A stretch of DNA of 64,000 nt from Mucilaginibacter sp. (lineage in GTDB: Bacteria > Bacteroidota > Bacteroidia > Sphingobacteriales > Sphingobacteriaceae): positions 24,054-88,053 of the forward strand of contig JAQBOV010000058.1 in NCBI GenBank assembly GCA_028287895.1, written 5' to 3'. The notes under the pieces are model-generated. The model saw only the letters and a program-made list of their open reading frames with translations, was not told where the DNA came from and did no database searches. The first letter of the stretch is position 1. Every line of letters starts with the position of its first letter. This document shows positions 34,961-43,522 of this stretch, one piece after another. The position numbers were made by a program, and so were the translations under genes.

Positions 34961-35154
34961 GCCTCGGATGAGGCAACAATCACACCAAGCAAAGCTTAAT
35001 CAATTGGCGTTTATAATACACTAATAATAAGGGCCTTATAAATACAGCGGACAGCCAGATTTTATACAGGAAATGATTTGTGGAAATTATTCCGGCAATA
35101 GTGTATTTGTTTCTACAAAGTAAAACCCTTAAGCCGGTCAGTAGTCCCGCTTAT

Positions 35155-35478
35155 TTACTTTATATCCAGCTTATGACCGGTCAAAAACACCTTGCCACTA
35201 TTGGGTTCGCGTACAATGGTGCTTTCACTCTTATCGATCTTTAAGGTTTGGGTGATGTAGAAGCCTTTGTAATCCATCAGAATATTTAAGCCATCATTAT
35301 TCACACTCAGTTTGAATGTACCGCCTATCATATCTTTCGATTCGTTATTGGTCAGGGTAAATGTACCCTCCTTTTCTGAAGTAAAAGTAAATGAGAATTT
35401 TTGCCCGTTGATATTATCCTGAGCTTTTTTCAATACCAGTTCCCTGTATTCCTTGTATATATCTTCCGGTTTTGGCAT
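35155..35478 (-). CDS. Hypothetical protein
   Basis: 107 residues from the ATG at 35478 (MPKPEDIYKEYRELVLKKAQ), then a beta-rich part (FSFTFTSEKEGTFTLTNNES, GLNILMDYKGFYITQTLKI). No family recognised. The frame can extend to a GTG at 35598, which would add a hydrophobic start (FLKIIFYASFLCF) that might be a signal peptide, so the product may be exported and the start is uncertain. Confidence 0.5.
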   Translation of the reverse strand: MPKPEDIYKEYRELVLKKAQDNINGQKFSFTFTSEKEGTFTLTNNESKDMIGGTFKLSVNNDGLNILMDYKGFYITQTLKIDKSESTIVREPNSGKVFLTGHKLDIK

Positions 35479-35639
35479 AATACTGATCTTTTTATTGTTA
35501 ATAATGCGCCTGGCAGGATGCTCTGATACATCCATACTCGTTATACGGGAAAAGCATAAAAAAGATGCATAAAAAATGATTTTTAAAAAGACCGTCACCA
35601 GGCTGTTCAGACCAGTATTTTAGGGTTGTCAGAGTTGGA

Positions 35640-35730
35640 CTGAGTTGATTGCGTCAGACTCGGTGATTAGGTTGACTTAGCTTATAGATCTGTTTGCAAA
35701 CCTAATCAACCGCTTAACTCAATCAACTAA
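35640..35730. repeat. AATCAACC-type dispersed repeat, copy 4, with inverted arm
   Basis: TAATCAACCGCTTAACTCAA and CAATCAACTAAT lie at 35702-35730, with inverted counterparts GAGTTGATTG and GATTAGGTTGAC at 35641-35678. They can form an imperfect hairpin upstream of pruA. Other copies: about 250, 1878 and 14224. Confidence 0.55.
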
Positions 35731-35846
35731 TGTTTCACCTTGTTCCTATTGTACGCACTTAAACAAACAAACACCACCGGGCATCTACAAACTGTCACAA
35801 AATCAATTTGCCCCTGTGCACACTCGTACATCTGCACATTTACCCT

Positions 35847-35854
35847 TATCTTTG
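35847..35854 (+). promoter_or_regulatory. -7 box (TATCTTTG) of pruA
   Basis: TATCTTTG matches TAnnTTTG and ends 21 nt before the chosen ATG at 35876. A start codon further upstream would lie before this promoter, which supports the shorter start. Confidence 0.5.
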
Positions 35855-35875
35855 CGCACTCAAGAATTAACACCT

Positions 35876-37513
35876 ATGCTTAAAGGATTTTTCAACGTTC
35901 CGACACCGCAAAATGAGCCTGTTTTAAATTATGGCCCCCGTAGTGTGGAACGTGCAGCGCTAAAAGCGGCTTTAAACGAAGCGCGCTCAAAAAAAATTGA
36001 TATCCCAATGTATATTGGCGGTAAGGAAGTATATACCGCCAAAAAGCTGGAGATACGTCCGCCGCATGATCATAAACATTTACTGGCTACTTTCTCTGAG
36101 GGTGATGCAACACAGGTTAACGCTGCTATTGATGCTGCCCTGGCGGCTAAAGCTGCATGGGAAGATATTGCCTGGGAGCAACGCGCATCCATCTTTTTAA
36201 AAGCCGCCGACCTGATAGCAGGCCCTTACCGTACCGAGATCAATGCAGCTACCATGCTGGGGCAATCCAAGAATGCGTACCAGGCCGAGATCGATTCTGC
36301 CTGTGAGCTGATCGACTTTTTACGGTTCAATGTGTCCTACATGACAGATATCTACCGCCAGCAGCCACCTATATCCGCAAAAGGTGTTTGGAACCGGGTA
36401 GAGCAACGCCCGCTGGAAGGCTTTGTATTCGCTTTAACGCCTTTCAATTTTACGGCTATTGCAGGTAACCTGCCATCGTCAGCAGCTATGATGGGCAACG
36501 TGGTGGTTTGGAAGCCTGCCTATACGCAGATATATGCTGCAAACGTGATCATGAAAGTATTTAAAGCAGCCGGCTTGCCTGACGGCGTGATCAATTTGAT
36601 TTATGTTGACGGCCCGGTTGCAGGCCAGGTGATATTTAACCATCCTGATTTTGCGGGGATACATTTTACCGGTTCAACCAAAGTTTTTCAGAATATCTGG
36701 CAAACCATCGGTGCCAACATTCACAAATACAAAACCTACCCGCGCATTGTAGGTGAAACAGGCGGTAAAGACTTTGTACTTGTTCATCCAAGCGCAGATG
36801 CCGATGTAGTCAATACCGCTTTAATACGCGGTGCTTTTGAATATCAGGGACAGAAATGTTCGGCGGCTTCAAGGGCTTATATCCCTGAATCGCTGTGGCC
36901 GGCTGTTAAAGAAAAGATGCAGCGCGATATTACCAGCCTTAAAATTGGTCCGGTTGAAGATTTCGGGAACTTTATTAATGCCGTGATCACCGAAGCATCG
37001 TTTGATAAACTGGCAAAATATATCGATGCCGCCAAAAACGACAAAGGTGTGGAAATAGTGACCGGCGGCAAATATGACAAAAGCAAAGGCTGGTTTATTG
37101 AGCCTACCGTAATCCGTGTGGATGACCCCTATTATGTGACCATGTGCGAGGAGTTATTCGGCCCGGTATTAACCGTGTATGTGTATGATGATAAGGACTT
37201 TAATAAAGTATTGGACATTGTTGACAAAACATCCATCTACGCTTTAACAGGCGCCATTATCTCACAAGACCGCTATGCCATTGCCGAGGCTACACACCGT
37301 CTGCGCAATGCTGCAGGTAACTTCTATATTAATGATAAACCCACAGGTGCGGTAGTTGGTCAGCAGCCATTTGGCGGCGCCAGGGGATCAGGCACAAATG
37401 ATAAAGCCGGATCGATGATCAACCTGTTACGCTGGGTATCACCACGCACCATTAAGGAAACTTTTGATCCGCCAAAGGATTACAGGTACCCGTTTTTGAG
37501 TAAGGAAGTGTAA
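35876..37513 (+). CDS. pruA: L-glutamate gamma-semialdehyde dehydrogenase (P5C dehydrogenase)
   Basis: Oxidises glutamate semialdehyde, made from proline via P5C, to glutamate with NAD+. 545 residues from MLKGFFNVPTPQNEP. Aldehyde-dehydrogenase motifs: FNFTAIAGNLPSSAAMMGN (NAD loop), FTGSTKVFQNIW, catalytic Glu in IVGETGGKDF (about 298) and nucleophile Cys in FEYQGQKCSAASRAY (about 332). The long form with PFGGARGSGTNDKAG near the end is typical of stand-alone P5C dehydrogenases. The frame extends upstream to 35816 (GTG) but that sequence includes the promoter box. Confidence 0.95.
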   Translation: MLKGFFNVPTPQNEPVLNYGPRSVERAALKAALNEARSKKIDIPMYIGGKEVYTAKKLEIRPPHDHKHLLATFSEGDATQVNAAIDAALAAKAAWEDIAWEQRASIFLKAADLIAGPYRTEINAATMLGQSKNAYQAEIDSACELIDFLRFNVSYMTDIYRQQPPISAKGVWNRVEQRPLEGFVFALTPFNFTAIAGNLPSSAAMMGNVVVWKPAYTQIYAANVIMKVFKAAGLPDGVINLIYVDGPVAGQVIFNHPDFAGIHFTGSTKVFQNIWQTIGANIHKYKTYPRIVGETGGKDFVLVHPSADADVVNTALIRGAFEYQGQKCSAASRAYIPESLWPAVKEKMQRDITSLKIGPVEDFGNFINAVITEASFDKLAKYIDAAKNDKGVEIVTGGKYDKSKGWFIEPTVIRVDDPYYVTMCEELFGPVLTVYVYDDKDFNKVLDIVDKTSIYALTGAIISQDRYAIAEATHRLRNAAGNFYINDKPTGAVVGQQPFGGARGSGTNDKAGSMINLLRWVSPRTIKETFDPPKDYRYPFLSKEV

Positions 37514-37514
37514 A

Positions 37515-37571
37515 GGAGAGCCAGGAATCAAGATATGATTTTCAATTCTTGGTTGCTGGCTCTTGATTCTA
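37515..37571. repeat. GCCAGGAATCAAG hairpin repeat after pruA
   Basis: AGAGCCAGGAATCAAGA (about 37516-37533) pairs with TTCTTGGTTGCTGGCTCTTG (about 37545-37564). It lies between convergent pruA and the carbonic anhydrase and may end both transcripts. A related repeat is at about 49282-49340 in the ribosomal operon. Confidence 0.55.
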
Positions 37572-37575
37572 ATAT

Positions 37576-38241
37576 CTATTTAAATTTAAACACATCATCC
37601 AGCTTATCATTATTGCTGGTGCTTACTTTCATATCCGTTATTTTCCCCGTGCTGATGCTATATACCCAGCCATGAACCTCTAAAGGCTGCCCTATCTTCC
37701 ATGCATTTTGCACGATGGATGTTTTGCAAAGGTTATACACATTCTCAATTACGTTCAGCTCAACCAGGCGGTCGCAGCGCTTACTTTCATCACTTATATT
37801 ATCAAGCTCATCGGCATGCACGCGGTATACGTCTTTTATATGGCGCAGCCAGTTATCAATTAAGCCGAATTCTTTGTTGCTCATGGCGGCAACTACCCCG
37901 CCGCAGCCATAGTGCCCGGTTACAATTACATGCTTTACGCGCAATACATTCACGGCATAATCTAATACCGAAAGCATATTCATATCCGTGTGGATCACCA
38001 TATTGGCAATGTTACGGTGTACAAATATTTCGCCCGGATTGGTATCGGTTATCTGGTTGGCAGGCACACGGCTGTCGGCGCAGCCGATCCACAAAACCGG
38101 CGGATTTTGTATAGCCAGTTTATTAAAAAAGTCCGGGTCCGATTTTAAGGCATTTTTTATAAATCTCTTATTGCCGTCAAGCAGACCCTGGTAGGTAATA
38201 TGACTTGTATCGTGTATAGGTTTTTTGTTTTTGGCACACAT
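37576..38241 (-). CDS. Beta-class carbonic anhydrase (copy 1)
   Basis: Zinc enzyme that interconverts CO2 and bicarbonate. 221 residues. The beta-class zinc site is WIGCADSRVPANQ (Cys-x-Asp-x-Arg, about residue 53) and HYGCGG (His-x-x-Cys, about 109-112); the NIANMV and LDYAVNVLRVKHVIVTGH segments are typical. It is nearly identical in the core to the second carbonic anhydrase at 38474-39190, so the pair arose by tandem duplication. It has its own promoter box and lies after a terminator, so it is probably transcribed apart from the SulP-carbonic anhydrase operon. Confidence 0.94.
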   Translation of the reverse strand: MCAKNKKPIHDTSHITYQGLLDGNKRFIKNALKSDPDFFNKLAIQNPPVLWIGCADSRVPANQITDTNPGEIFVHRNIANMVIHTDMNMLSVLDYAVNVLRVKHVIVTGHYGCGGVVAAMSNKEFGLIDNWLRHIKDVYRVHADELDNISDESKRCDRLVELNVIENVYNLCKTSIVQNAWKIGQPLEVHGWVYSISTGKITDMKVSTSNNDKLDDVFKFK

Positions 38242-38273
38242 GGGTTTGATGTTGTAAAATATTATTTCAGCTA

Positions 38274-38281
38274 CAAATTTA
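38274..38281 (-). promoter_or_regulatory. -7 box (TAAATTTG) of carbonic anhydrase copy 1
   Basis: On the minus strand TAAATTTG ends about 32 nt before the ATG at 38241. With the terminator upstream it supports separate transcription. Confidence 0.45.
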
Positions 38282-38401
38282 TGCTTTGCCCGGCAATATA
38301 AACAGGCGCATCAGCCAACGGACGAAAGATCGTCATATAATATTGTAAAATAACAGGTTACTTCTCCTGAATTTATCAATAATATGAATATTTATATGCG
38401 T

Positions 38402-38433
38402 AAAAAATCCCGGGCATAATAAATACCCGGGAT
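38402..38433 (-). terminator. Rho-independent terminator of the SulP-carbonic anhydrase operon
   Basis: On the minus strand ATCCCGGG and CCCGGGAT form an 8-bp stem with an 11-nt AT-rich loop, then a T run. It sits about 40 nt after the copy 2 stop codon. Confidence 0.88.
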
Positions 38434-38473
38434 AGATCACCAATGTAAGTACCTATGAATGCATAGGTGCCTG

Positions 38474-39190
38474 TTAATGAGCTAAAGCGCTCTCTTGGAC
38501 CTCATAAACATAGCCCAGGTTGTCGGGGTTACTGCTGCTTATATTCAGATCATTTACCAAGCCGGTATTAATATCAATAACCCAGCCGTGGACCTCAAGG
38601 TCCTTACGCTCTTTCCAGGCATTTTGTATGATCGTAGTCTTGCACAGGTTATAAGCTTGTTCCATTACATTAAGCTCCACCAGCCTGTTCACCTTACGGG
38701 TATCATCAGTAATACGGTCAAGCTCATGGCTGTATAAACGATAAACATCCTTAATGTGGCGCAGCCAGTTATCGATTAATCCAAATTGCTTATTGCTCAG
38801 AGCAGCCGCCACGCCTCCGCAGCCATAATGCCCGGCTACTATAACATGCTTTACTTTGAGCACATTCACTGCATAATCCAGCACACTGAGCATATTCATA
38901 TCCGAATGCACACATACATTGGCAATATTGCGGTGCACAAACACTTCGCCGGGTCTGGTATTGGTGATCTCGTTAGCAGGCACACGGCTATCTGAACAAC
39001 CAATCCAAAGCACCTCTGGGTTCTGGCCTTTGGCCAGGTTCTTAAAGTATTCAGGATCATCTTTTAAGCGCAGATCCACCCATTCCCGGTTGCGCTTTAT
39101 AAGCTCGTTGTAACTAACTTTTTGTGAAAGCATCAGATTTCCTGAACTGATGGCTTCTTTTATATCGTTTTTATTATTATTGTTTTTCAT
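38474..39190 (-). CDS. Beta-class carbonic anhydrase (copy 2)
   Basis: 238 residues. Zinc site CSDSRVPANE (about 65) and HYGCGG; the fold segments match copy 1 almost residue for residue (FGLIDNWLRHIKDVYR, LVELNVMEQAYNLCKT). The extra N-terminal 15 residues are lysine/asparagine-rich and not conserved. The gene starts 6 nt after the SulP transporter gene, so they are one transcript: a transporter that brings in anions and an enzyme that interconverts CO2 and bicarbonate. Confidence 0.94.
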   Translation of the reverse strand: MKNNNNKNDIKEAISSGNLMLSQKVSYNELIKRNREWVDLRLKDDPEYFKNLAKGQNPEVLWIGCSDSRVPANEITNTRPGEVFVHRNIANVCVHSDMNMLSVLDYAVNVLKVKHVIVAGHYGCGGVAAALSNKQFGLIDNWLRHIKDVYRLYSHELDRITDDTRKVNRLVELNVMEQAYNLCKTTIIQNAWKERKDLEVHGWVIDINTGLVNDLNISSSNPDNLGYVYEVQESALAH

Positions 39191-39196
39191 GATCTT

Positions 39197-40801
39197 TTAG
39201 TTAGGGTTATACATTAACTCTTTTAAACGGGGCACATCATATTTATCCATGATGTTTACCAATTGCACAATGATGCCTTTGGTATAAGCATTATGCTTAA
39301 AGTTTTGAATGATCTCCAGCACATCCGGATCGATATACCTTGAATTAGTACCATCTATTATCACGTCCGATCCCGCAGGCATGCTGGTCAGCGTTACCTG
39401 TATGGCAGCCTTATTCAGGAAGGATACTTCTTCGGCAAGCCGTATGCGTATCTCCTTATTATCCTTGCTTCCTTTAACATGATAAAAATAGGGGTTACGC
39501 AGGTTTGTACGCAGGATGTAAAATATACCAACGAGCATACCTATGCCAACACCTATCAGCAGATCGGTAAGAATAACGGCAACAATGGTGACGACAAACG
39601 GTACAAACTGGTTAAGCCCCTTGTGCCAAATATGTTTAAACAGACTGATGCGTGCCAATTTATATCCTGTTACCAATAATATAGCTGCAAGACAGGATAA
39701 GGGGATGTAGTTAATAAGCACCGGGATGAACAGGAACGACAGCAACAACAGGCAACCATGTATGATGGAGCTCATTTTGGTACGTGCACCGGCGTTAACG
39801 TTTGCTGATGAGCGTACAATAACGGCGGTCATCGGCAGACCGCCAAGCAGGCCGCTTATGACGTTGCCGATACCCTGGGCAACCAATTCGCGATTCGTGG
39901 GCGATATGCGCTTTATCGGATCAATTTTGTCGCAGGCCTCCAGGCTCAGCAGTGTTTCAAGGCTGGCAACAACGGCTATTGTTATGGCCGTTATCCAAAC
40001 CTCCCTGTTGCCAATTGCCGCAAAATTGGGCGATCTGAATAAAGCGAAAAGTTCCTGTATATTGCTGACAGCAGGTATATTGACCAGTTGCTTGTCCTTT
40101 AGGGCAAATTCGTGTCCGATAAATAATTGGCTCAGGATCACACCGGATAAAACCACTAATAAGGGGGCTGGCACGATGGCTAATTTTTTAACTTTCGGCC
40201 AATAGATCATAATGACCAGTGAGACGGCACTTATAAGGATAACACCGTAACTGACCCTGGACAGCGATGAAAATAGCATAGAGAAGGTATTTGACTGATT
40301 GGCCTGTACAAACCGCTCGTCGCCCTCGAAATCCGCATCATAGCCTACAGCATGAGGCAACTGCTTCATGATCAGGATAATGCCGATAGCCGCCAGCATC
40401 CCTTCGATTACAGCCGAAGGGAAATAGTTACCTATTGTTCCGGCCTTGATTATTCCCAGTATGACCTGGATAATACCCGCCAGAACCAAGGCTAACAAAA
40501 ATGTCTCAAAGGATCCCAGACCGACAATGGCGTTCAGTACAATAACGGTCAGGCCAGCAGCCGGCCCTGCTACACTTAGTTGCGAGCCGCTTAAACTGCC
40601 AGCTACTATGCCACCAATAATCCCCGTTAATAAGCCGGAGAATAATGGGGCTCCTGATGCAAGGGCAATGCCAAGGCACAAAGGCAGGGCTACAAAAAAT
40701 ACAACTATACTCGAAGGAATGTCTTTCTTAAGATTTTTAGGCAAAAAGTATTTCCTGAGATTAAGACTGCCCATAGCAGTCCAATCTTTATTAATATGCA
40801 T
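39197..40801 (-). CDS. SulP-family anion transporter (bicarbonate or sulfate)
   Basis: 534-residue SulP/SLC26-type membrane transporter. About 12-14 hydrophobic segments begin with SIVVFFVALPLCLGIALASG (near residue 30), the SulP N-terminal signature, then GSQLSVAGPAAGLTVIVLNA. A cytosolic STAS-like domain is at the C-terminus (VTLTSMPAGSDVIIDGTNSR and onward). Directly followed by a carbonic anhydrase, which points to bicarbonate (BicA-like) rather than sulfate as substrate; that is context, not proof. A second in-frame ATG lies at 40774; either could be used. Confidence 0.9.
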   Translation of the reverse strand: MHINKDWTAMGSLNLRKYFLPKNLKKDIPSSIVVFFVALPLCLGIALASGAPLFSGLLTGIIGGIVAGSLSGSQLSVAGPAAGLTVIVLNAIVGLGSFETFLLALVLAGIIQVILGIIKAGTIGNYFPSAVIEGMLAAIGIILIMKQLPHAVGYDADFEGDERFVQANQSNTFSMLFSSLSRVSYGVILISAVSLVIMIYWPKVKKLAIVPAPLLVVLSGVILSQLFIGHEFALKDKQLVNIPAVSNIQELFALFRSPNFAAIGNREVWITAITIAVVASLETLLSLEACDKIDPIKRISPTNRELVAQGIGNVISGLLGGLPMTAVIVRSSANVNAGARTKMSSIIHGCLLLLSFLFIPVLINYIPLSCLAAILLVTGYKLARISLFKHIWHKGLNQFVPFVVTIVAVILTDLLIGVGIGMLVGIFYILRTNLRNPYFYHVKGSKDNKEIRIRLAEEVSFLNKAAIQVTLTSMPAGSDVIIDGTNSRYIDPDVLEIIQNFKHNAYTKGIIVQLVNIMDKYDVPRLKELMYNPN

Positions 40802-40868
40802 ATAATAAAATGTAATGATGAAAACTTAAATGAATTTGAAATTAATGCCGGCAACCCGGTGCGGTCAT

Positions 40869-41201
40869 TTAAGCGTTTGGAGGTGGAGTGGGGACCACCG
40901 GATGATAGGTTTGAATGTACAGGGAGTTTTCAAGCGCATGAAGAACTTTCATCTCGTTGGAAAGTGAATTGTATTCAAAGAAAGAAAGCAACTGATCATC
41001 ATTGAGTTTCTTTTCTTTAAACATGTCCTTACCCTGCTCTTCTTTATCAGTTTTTGTTTCATGCTCCAGTTGCATGATCACCGAAGCAGTGATTTTTGAA
41101 TTCAGGAGTGAAAATAGCGGCGCAAGCGATATGGCCATCTTTGATAAAAAGATAACCAGAAACAATGTGCTCGTTACTATCTTAAAAGTCCTGTAATTCA
41201 T
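40869..41201 (-). CDS. Hypothetical single-pass membrane protein
   Basis: 110 residues. One membrane segment near the N-terminus (FKIVTSTLFLVIFLSKMAIS, residues 6-25), then a charged region rich in Lys/Glu (HETKTDKEEQGKDMFKEKK) and a C-terminal tail with Pro repeats (PVVPTPPPNA). It lies just upstream of the SulP gene on the same strand (67 nt), so it may be co-expressed. The frame continues to a TTG at 41210; the ATG at 41201 is preferred, 6 nt after a TATGTTTG box. Confidence 0.65.
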   Translation of the reverse strand: MNYRTFKIVTSTLFLVIFLSKMAISLAPLFSLLNSKITASVIMQLEHETKTDKEEQGKDMFKEKKLNDDQLLSFFEYNSLSNEMKVLHALENSLYIQTYHPVVPTPPPNA

Positions 41202-41207
41202 CCGGGG

Positions 41208-41215
41208 CAAACATA
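41208..41215 (-). promoter_or_regulatory. -7 box (TATGTTTG) upstream of the small membrane protein and SulP gene
   Basis: On the minus strand TATGTTTG ends 6 nt before the ATG at 41201, giving a very short leader. It may serve the small membrane protein, SulP and carbonic anhydrase copy 2. Confidence 0.4.
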
Positions 41216-41312
41216 GGTATTTGGATAATAACGCGCAACATAGACTGTTGTTGCAGTTCTTATATTTTAATTCCTATTTTTATCAGATCCATCATTTTAA
41301 CAAACCCGGGTT

Positions 41313-42854
41313 GTGAACAAAAAACTTAAGGCACTAAAACATAAGCACGAAGAAGCATTATTAGGCGGCGGCCATGCACGGATAGAAAGCCAGCATAAAA
41401 AAGGAAAACTGACAGCGCGCGAGCGCCTTCATTTCCTATTAGACGAAGGTTCATTCCAGGAGATTGGGATGTTGGTAGCCCACCGCTCGACCGACTTCGG
41501 CATGGAAAATGAAAAATACCCGGGCGATGGCGTGGTAACAGGTTACGGCACCATTAATGGCCGGCTGGTTTATGTATTTTCCCAGGATTTTACAGTTTTT
41601 GGCGGCTCGCTTTCTGAAACCCATGCTGAAAAGATATGCAAAATAATGGATCTGGCTATGAAAAATGGCGCGCCTGTTGTCGGCCTTAATGACTCCGGTG
41701 GAGCACGTATACAGGAGGGTGTGGTATCCCTTGGCGGTTATGCCGATATATTTTACCGCAATACCATGGCATCTGGCGTAGTGCCGCAAATATCGGCCAT
41801 TATGGGGCCTTGCGCAGGTGGTGCGGTTTATTCGCCTGCGATTACAGATTTTATACTGATGGTTGAAAACACCTCGTACATGTTTGTTACCGGCCCAAAC
41901 GTAGTAAAAACAGTTACCCATGAGGTGGTTACCTCCGAAGAATTGGGTGGCGCAACTACCCATGCCACCAAATCGGGAGTGACCCATTTTGCCTGCTCCA
42001 ATGAGATCGACGCCATACAGCATGTAAAAAAGCTGCTGAGCTATATGCCGCAGAATTGCGAGGACAAAGCTCCTGCACTGGCTTACGAAGGCAAAAATGA
42101 ATTACGCACAAAACTCAATGACCTGATGCCCGAAAATGCTTCGCAGCCTTACGATATCCGGGATGTGATCAATGATGTAATTGATGCCGATTCATTTTTA
42201 GAAGTACATAAGGATTTTGCGGAAAACATAGTGGTTGGCTTTGCCAGGCTGGCGGGAAGAAGCATTGGCATAGTAGCTAACCAGCCTGCTTTTTTAGCCG
42301 GAGTACTGGATATCCATTCATCAACGAAAGGCGCACGGTTTGTGCGTTTTTGTGATAGCTTTAATATCCCATTGCTGGTATTTGAAGATGTACCGGGCTT
42401 TTTACCGGGTACCGACCAGGAGTGGAATGCCATCATCACCAATGGAGCCAAATTGCTTTACGCCTTTTGCGAGGCTACAGTTCCGCGCATTACGGTAATT
42501 ACCCGAAAGGCCTATGGCGGCGCTTATGATGTAATGAATTCCAAGCATATCGGCGCTGACTTAAACTTTGCCTGGCCATCAGCAGAGATAGCAGTAATGG
42601 GTGCCAAGGGCGCTGCCGAAATTATTTTCAAACGCGAAATTACTGCTGCCCAAGACAAGGAAGCCAAATGGCGCGAAAAGGAACTGATGTACTCAGATAT
42701 CTTTGCCAACCCTTATCGTGCTGCAGAACGCGGCTTTATTGACGAAGTGATAGAGCCGGCACAAACCCGTATCAAACTGATCCACGCCTTCAAAATGCTG
42801 GAAAATAAAGTGGTTAATAATCCGCGGAAGAAACATGGGAATATTCCTTTGTAA
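41313..42854 (+). CDS. Acyl-CoA carboxylase carboxyltransferase (beta) subunit, propionyl/methylmalonyl type
   Basis: Carboxyltransferase subunit (513 residues) of a biotin-dependent acyl-CoA carboxylase or decarboxylase, most like propionyl-CoA carboxylase beta or methylmalonyl-CoA carboxyltransferase. Starts with GTG; the product opens [20 protein letters not shown], then the two crotonase-like halves with [32 protein letters not shown] and [14 protein letters not shown] in the first and the ALR-like [19 protein letters not shown] and [14 protein letters not shown] in the second. Biotin carboxylase and biotin carrier genes are not adjacent. It forms a loose plus-strand block with the next three genes. 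Confidence 0.93.
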   Translation: MNKKLKALKHKHEEALLGGGHARIESQHKKGKLTARERLHFLLDEGSFQEIGMLVAHRSTDFGMENEKYPGDGVVTGYGTINGRLVYVFSQDFTVFGGSLSETHAEKICKIMDLAMKNGAPVVGLNDSGGARIQEGVVSLGGYADIFYRNTMASGVVPQISAIMGPCAGGAVYSPAITDFILMVENTSYMFVTGPNVVKTVTHEVVTSEELGGATTHATKSGVTHFACSNEIDAIQHVKKLLSYMPQNCEDKAPALAYEGKNELRTKLNDLMPENASQPYDIRDVINDVIDADSFLEVHKDFAENIVVGFARLAGRSIGIVANQPAFLAGVLDIHSSTKGARFVRFCDSFNIPLLVFEDVPGFLPGTDQEWNAIITNGAKLLYAFCEATVPRITVITRKAYGGAYDVMNSKHIGADLNFAWPSAEIAVMGAKGAAEIIFKREITAAQDKEAKWREKELMYSDIFANPYRAAERGFIDEVIEPAQTRIKLIHAFKMLENKVVNNPRKKHGNIPL

Positions 42855-42898
42855 TTTCGAATATTTCGCCGTTTTCAATTTCGAATTTTGAAGTATCC

Positions 42899-43321
42899 AT
42901 GAATATACACATTGAACAGATCCGTCCCGAATTGACCTGGCGTTTGCGACAGCAGGTTTTGTACCCGGCTCAAAAACTTTATGAGATGGAATTGGATGAG
43001 GATAATAAGGGCATACACTTGGGAGCTTTTACTGACGAGGCATTGGTGGGTATCATTTCGCTTTTTCAGCAGGGCACATCGTTTCAATTTCGTAAGCTCG
43101 CTGTATTACCTGATCTTCAAAAGATAGGCATCGGTAATCGCCTGTTAACTTGCGTTGAAGAACATGCGCAGGCACAAGGCGGCACCGTAATATGGTGCAA
43201 CGCTCGGGTATCGGCCATTGGATTTTATCTGAAAGCCGGATATGCGCATACCGGTAAACTATTCTCAAAAAATGGATTTGATTACCAGATTTTGGAAAAA
43301 GAAATAAAAAAACCAGCTTGA
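42899..43321 (+). CDS. GNAT-family N-acetyltransferase
   Basis: 140-residue acetyltransferase. The acetyl-CoA pyrophosphate loop is in QKIGIGNRLLTCVEEHAQAQ (R/Q-x-x-G-x-G/A, about residue 79), preceded by the strand FRKLAVLPDLQ and followed by a beta strand with NARVSAIGFYLKAGY and HTGKLFSKNGFDYQILEKEI. Acceptor unknown. It starts 44 nt after the carboxyltransferase stop and may be co-transcribed. Confidence 0.88.
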   Translation: MNIHIEQIRPELTWRLRQQVLYPAQKLYEMELDEDNKGIHLGAFTDEALVGIISLFQQGTSFQFRKLAVLPDLQKIGIGNRLLTCVEEHAQAQGGTVIWCNARVSAIGFYLKAGYAHTGKLFSKNGFDYQILEKEIKKPA

Positions 43322-43479
43322 TCTCCTGTCAAACTGGCCTCAATCAACTAAACTTAATCTTAAAAAATCTACTCTGGTACAAAGAAACTAAGCCCAGATA
43401 AATACAACGTTAATTCAAGAATAATTAATGAATAATGCTGCTAAAATTTGTTAACATACCGCTTTATCCCAAGCTTTAC

Positions 43480-43487
43480 TATATTTG
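43480..43487 (+). promoter_or_regulatory. -7 box (TATATTTG) upstream of the M42 peptidase gene
   Basis: TATATTTG matches TAnnTTTG and ends 35 nt before the ATG at 43523. It suggests that the peptidase has its own promoter. Confidence 0.45.
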
Positions 43488-43522
43488 TTGTTAACTATTA
43501 AAAACAGTTCAAATAACACTTT

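Noticed and set aside
37701..38114. 137-codon plus-strand ORF
   Set aside because: It is antisense to the carbonic anhydrase copy 1 gene, which has complete zinc-site motifs.
41451..42023. 190-codon minus-strand ORF
   Set aside because: It is a shadow of the carboxyltransferase gene, with no motif of its own.
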